Assembly: GCA_031254715.1 (NCBI GenBank)
Contig: JAIRTY010000837.1
Location: forward strand, 1 to 6,710
DNA: 6,710 bases
Direction of reading: 5' to 3'
Source of the DNA: Nocardiopsaceae bacterium
GTDB lineage: Bacteria > Actinomycetota > Actinomycetes > Streptosporangiales > Streptosporangiaceae
The number at the start of each line of letters is the position of its first letter. The stretch's first letter is position 1. The position numbers and the translations under genes were made by a program. Positions 5,030 through 6,710 of the stretch are shown here, one piece after another. Under the pieces are notes generated by a model that saw only the letters and a program-made list of their open reading frames with translations, was not told the DNA's origin and made no database searches.

Positions 5030-5095
5030 ATCCGGGCTCGCCTTCCCCGCCAGCCGGGCTCGTCCTCCTGGCTAGCCGGGCTCGCCTTCCCGGCT
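5030..5095. repeat. Three tandem imperfect 22-bp repeats across the rsgA stop
   Basis: Units lie at 5030-5051, 5052-5073 and 5074-5095, each close to AGCCGGGCTCGCCTTCCCGG plus CT. Unit 3 contains the last codons of rsgA (encoding Arg-Glu-Gly-Glu-Pro-Gly) and unit 2 reaches into its stop. Unit 3 is itself a hairpin, AGCCGGG with CCCGGCT around 8 bases; unit 2 is the same with one mismatch. A degraded fourth copy may lie at about 5008-5029. The 22-bp spacing is close to two helical turns. The hairpins may serve as the end of the rsgA transcript. Confidence 0.7.
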
Positions 5096-6091
5096 GCGCA
5101 GCAGGCGGCGCAGCGAGTCGAGCCGGGCGGCCAGCCGGGCGTCCCCGCCCTGATCGCGCACCCAGTCGTCCAGCGCGCAGTCGGGACCGGTGTGGCTGCA
5201 CCCGCGCGGGCAGGCGGCTGTCCCGCCCACCAGGTCGCCGAACGCGCGGACGACCCGTTCCGGCGCGACGTGCCCGAGCCCGAAGCTGCGCAGGCCCGGG
5301 GTGTCGATGAGCCAGCCGCCCCCCGGCAGCGGCAGGGCGATCGCCGATGAGGAGGTGTGCCGACCGCGGCCGGTCACCGGGCTGACCTCTCCCACCGCCC
5401 GGTCCGCCTCCGGGATCAGCGCGTTGACGAGCGTGGACTTACCCACCCCGGAGTGGCCAACCAGCACGCTGACCTGCCCGCCGAGCAGGTCGCGAAGCGG
5501 CCGGAGCGCGACCGTGGTGAGCGGCTTGCCGATCACCACATACCGCAGGCCGAGCGGCTGGTAGTCGGCCAGGAGCCGGTCCGGCGGGGCCAGGTCGGCC
5601 TTGGTGAGGCACAGCAGCGGTGCCAGCCCGGCGTCGTAGGCGGCCACCAGGAACCGGTCGATGAGGCGGGGCCGGGGCGGCGGGTCGGCGAGCGCGCACA
5701 CGATGACGAGCTGGGCGGCGTTGGCGACGATGACCCGTTCCACCGGGTCGGTGTCGTCGGCGCTGCGCCGCAGCACGGAACTGCGGGGCTGGATGCGGAC
5801 CACCCGGGCCAGCGTGCCTGCCCGGCCCGACACGTCGCCGGCCAGTGCCACCTCGTCGCCGACCACGACGCTGTGACGGCCGAGCTCGCGCGCCCGCATC
5901 GCCGTCACCGGGCGGCCCTCCACCAGGCACCGATACCGGCCGCGGTCCACCGCGACCACGAAGCCGGTCGCCGCGTCCTCGTGCGCGGGCCGCCGCCGGG
6001 TGCGCGGGCGGGAGCCGCGGCCCGGCCGCACCCGCACGTCGTCCTCGTCCAGCCGGGAGGTCAGGGCCCGCTCTCCAGCATCGTGGCCCAC
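5072..6091 (-). CDS. rsgA: Ribosome small-subunit-dependent GTPase A
   Basis: A circularly permuted GTPase that helps late 30S ribosome maturation; 339 aa from GTG 6091. It has an OB-fold N-domain (about 42-110), then the G domain in permuted order: G4 T163-K-A-D166, G1 G212-H-S-G-V-G-K-S-T220, G2 around T246 (GRGRHTS), and G3 D263-T-P-G266. The C-terminal zinc site is C294-x3-C298-x-H300-x4-C305, followed by helices. All key residues are present. The start is uncertain. GTG 6091 overlaps aroA by 31 bp and has no ribosome site. A CTG at 6064-6062 shares bases with the aroA stop (CTGA) and has GGAGAG six bases upstream, giving an N-terminus nearer to other actinobacterial RsgA. The overlap with aroA implies translational coupling. 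Confidence 0.95.
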   Translation of the reverse strand: MGHDAGERALTSRLDEDDVRVRPGRGSRPRTRRRPAHEDAATGFVVAVDRGRYRCLVEGRPVTAMRARELGRHSVVVGDEVALAGDVSGRAGTLARVVRIQPRSSVLRRSADDTDPVERVIVANAAQLVIVCALADPPPRPRLIDRFLVAAYDAGLAPLLCLTKADLAPPDRLLADYQPLGLRYVVIGKPLTTVALRPLRDLLGGQVSVLVGHSGVGKSTLVNALIPEADRAVGEVSPVTGRGRHTSSSAIALPLPGGGWLIDTPGLRSFGLGHVAPERVVRAFGDLVGGTAACPRGCSHTGPDCALDDWVRDQGGDARLAARLDSLRRLLRSREGEPG

Positions 6092-6710
6092 ATGCTGGTG
6101 AAATCGGGGAACGTCTTGCCGACCGTGTCCGCGTTCGACACCTGGATGCCGGGTACGGCCAGCCCGAGCACGGCGGCGGCCATAACCATCCGGTGGTCGT
6201 CGTAGCTGCGCAGCGGCCGGCTCCCTGCCCGCAGCGGCCGGGGCCGGATGGCCAGCCCGTCGGCCAGCTCGGCGGCGTCGCCGCCGAGCGCGCCGATCTC
6301 GGTGGCGAGCGCGGCCAGCCGGTCGGTCTCCTGCCGGCGCAGGTGCCCGATGCCGGTCAGCCGGGACGGCGACCCGGCCAGCGCCGCCAGCGCGGCCACG
6401 ACCGGGGCTATCTCGGTGACGTCAGCCAGGTCGGCGGTGACCCCGCGGATGGTGCCGGTCCCGGTCACGGTCATGCCGCCGGGGCCGGGCTCGCAGCGGG
6501 CGCCCATCCTCGTCAGCAGGCTCAGGATGGGCACGGCCGGCTGCGTGGTGACCTCCGGCCAGTCGCTGATCGTCACCGACCCGCCGGTGACCAGTGCGGC
6601 GGCCAGGAACGGGGCCGAGTTCACCAGGTCGGGCTGGATAGCCACGTCGTGGCAGGCGATCGGGCCCGGCTGGACCCGCCACGCGTCCGCCGCGGCCGGG
6701 CCGGTCCCGG
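6061..6710 (-). CDS. aroA: 3-phosphoshikimate 1-carboxyvinyltransferase (EPSP synthase), C-terminal half
   Basis: The sixth step of the shikimate pathway: phosphoenolpyruvate plus shikimate 3-phosphate gives EPSP, for aromatic amino acids. The N-terminal half lies beyond the right edge; about 215 residues are seen, in frame to the window end. Recognisable motifs in order: QPDLVNSAPFLAAALVTGG (family D-L-S-N-A-A-P-F-L), SDWP, the ADVTEIAP stretch with the catalytic-type Asp, GIGHLRRQETDRL with the Glu and Arg of the PEP site, SYDDHRMVMA with the conserved Arg, and VGKTFPDF with the catalytic-type Lys. The usual GIGHLRGHETDRL reads RRQ here, a mild change. No frameshift is seen. The TGA stop (6061-6063) is embedded in the start region of rsgA, which follows without a gap. 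Confidence 0.96.
   Translation of the reverse strand, partial: GTGPAAADAWRVQPGPIACHDVAIQPDLVNSAPFLAAALVTGGSVTISDWPEVTTQPAVPILSLLTRMGARCEPGPGGMTVTGTGTIRGVTADLADVTEIAPVVAALAALAGSPSRLTGIGHLRRQETDRLAALATEIGALGGDAAELADGLAIRPRPLRAGSRPLRSYDDHRMVMAAAVLGLAVPGIQVSNADTVGKTFPDFTSMWATMLESGP

Noticed and set aside
5030..5095. CRISPR array
   Set aside because: The three units abut with no spacers, and no cas gene is present.
4109..5350. Long open plus-strand frame opposite hisN and the end of rsgA
   Set aside because: It is the high-GC shadow of two confidently identified minus-strand genes; its translation is Arg/Gly/Ala/Pro/His-rich with no recognisable domain.
5357..6205. Plus-strand frame across rsgA and the end of aroA
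   Set aside because: It is antisense to two conserved housekeeping genes with intact motifs and has no domain of its own.

Overview
The window is about 70% G+C or higher, and its real genes put G or C at nearly every third codon position. Together with the gene families present (DUF397, actinobacterial-type CtaG, the aroA-rsgA-hisN order), this points to a filamentous high-GC actinomycete (Streptomyces/Streptosporangiales-like). I cannot name the genus.

Right half (about 3576-6710, all on the minus strand, read right to left): the C-terminal half of aroA (EPSP synthase, cut by the window edge), rsgA (ribosome-assembly GTPase), hisN (inositol-monophosphatase-family histidinol phosphatase), then a stand-alone two-CBS-domain protein. 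aroA-rsgA-hisN is a familiar actinobacterial housekeeping block. aroA and rsgA overlap and are probably translationally coupled. A 22-bp tandem repeat fills the end of rsgA and the gap before hisN, and a bulged hairpin follows hisN.

Middle (about 1376-3575, minus strand): a classical short-chain dehydrogenase/reductase, a 420-bp gene-free interval packed with hairpins, then a CtaG-like membrane protein that keeps the family topology but appears to lack its usual histidines. On the minus strand the interval carries two hairpins with C6 and C5 runs in their loops, resembling the actinobacterial 6C small-RNA class. On the plus strand a strong stem followed by TTCTTT looks like an intrinsic terminator. 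The transcribed strand is unresolved.

Left part (1-1375) is accessory DNA with small genes: a plus-strand ORF at the edge, a CxxC/CxxC zinc-ribbon protein, an orphan DUF397 protein without the usual adjacent XRE-type regulator, and a divergent Trp-rich 106-aa protein. A weak minus-strand ORF fills part of the gap before ctaG. This is the least characterised part and resembles a reduced version of the DUF397 regulatory loci common in actinomycetes.

The two most interesting items are the 6C-like structured RNA candidate and the orphan DUF397/zinc-ribbon/Trp-rich cluster. No CRISPR array, transposase, tRNA or rRNA was seen.
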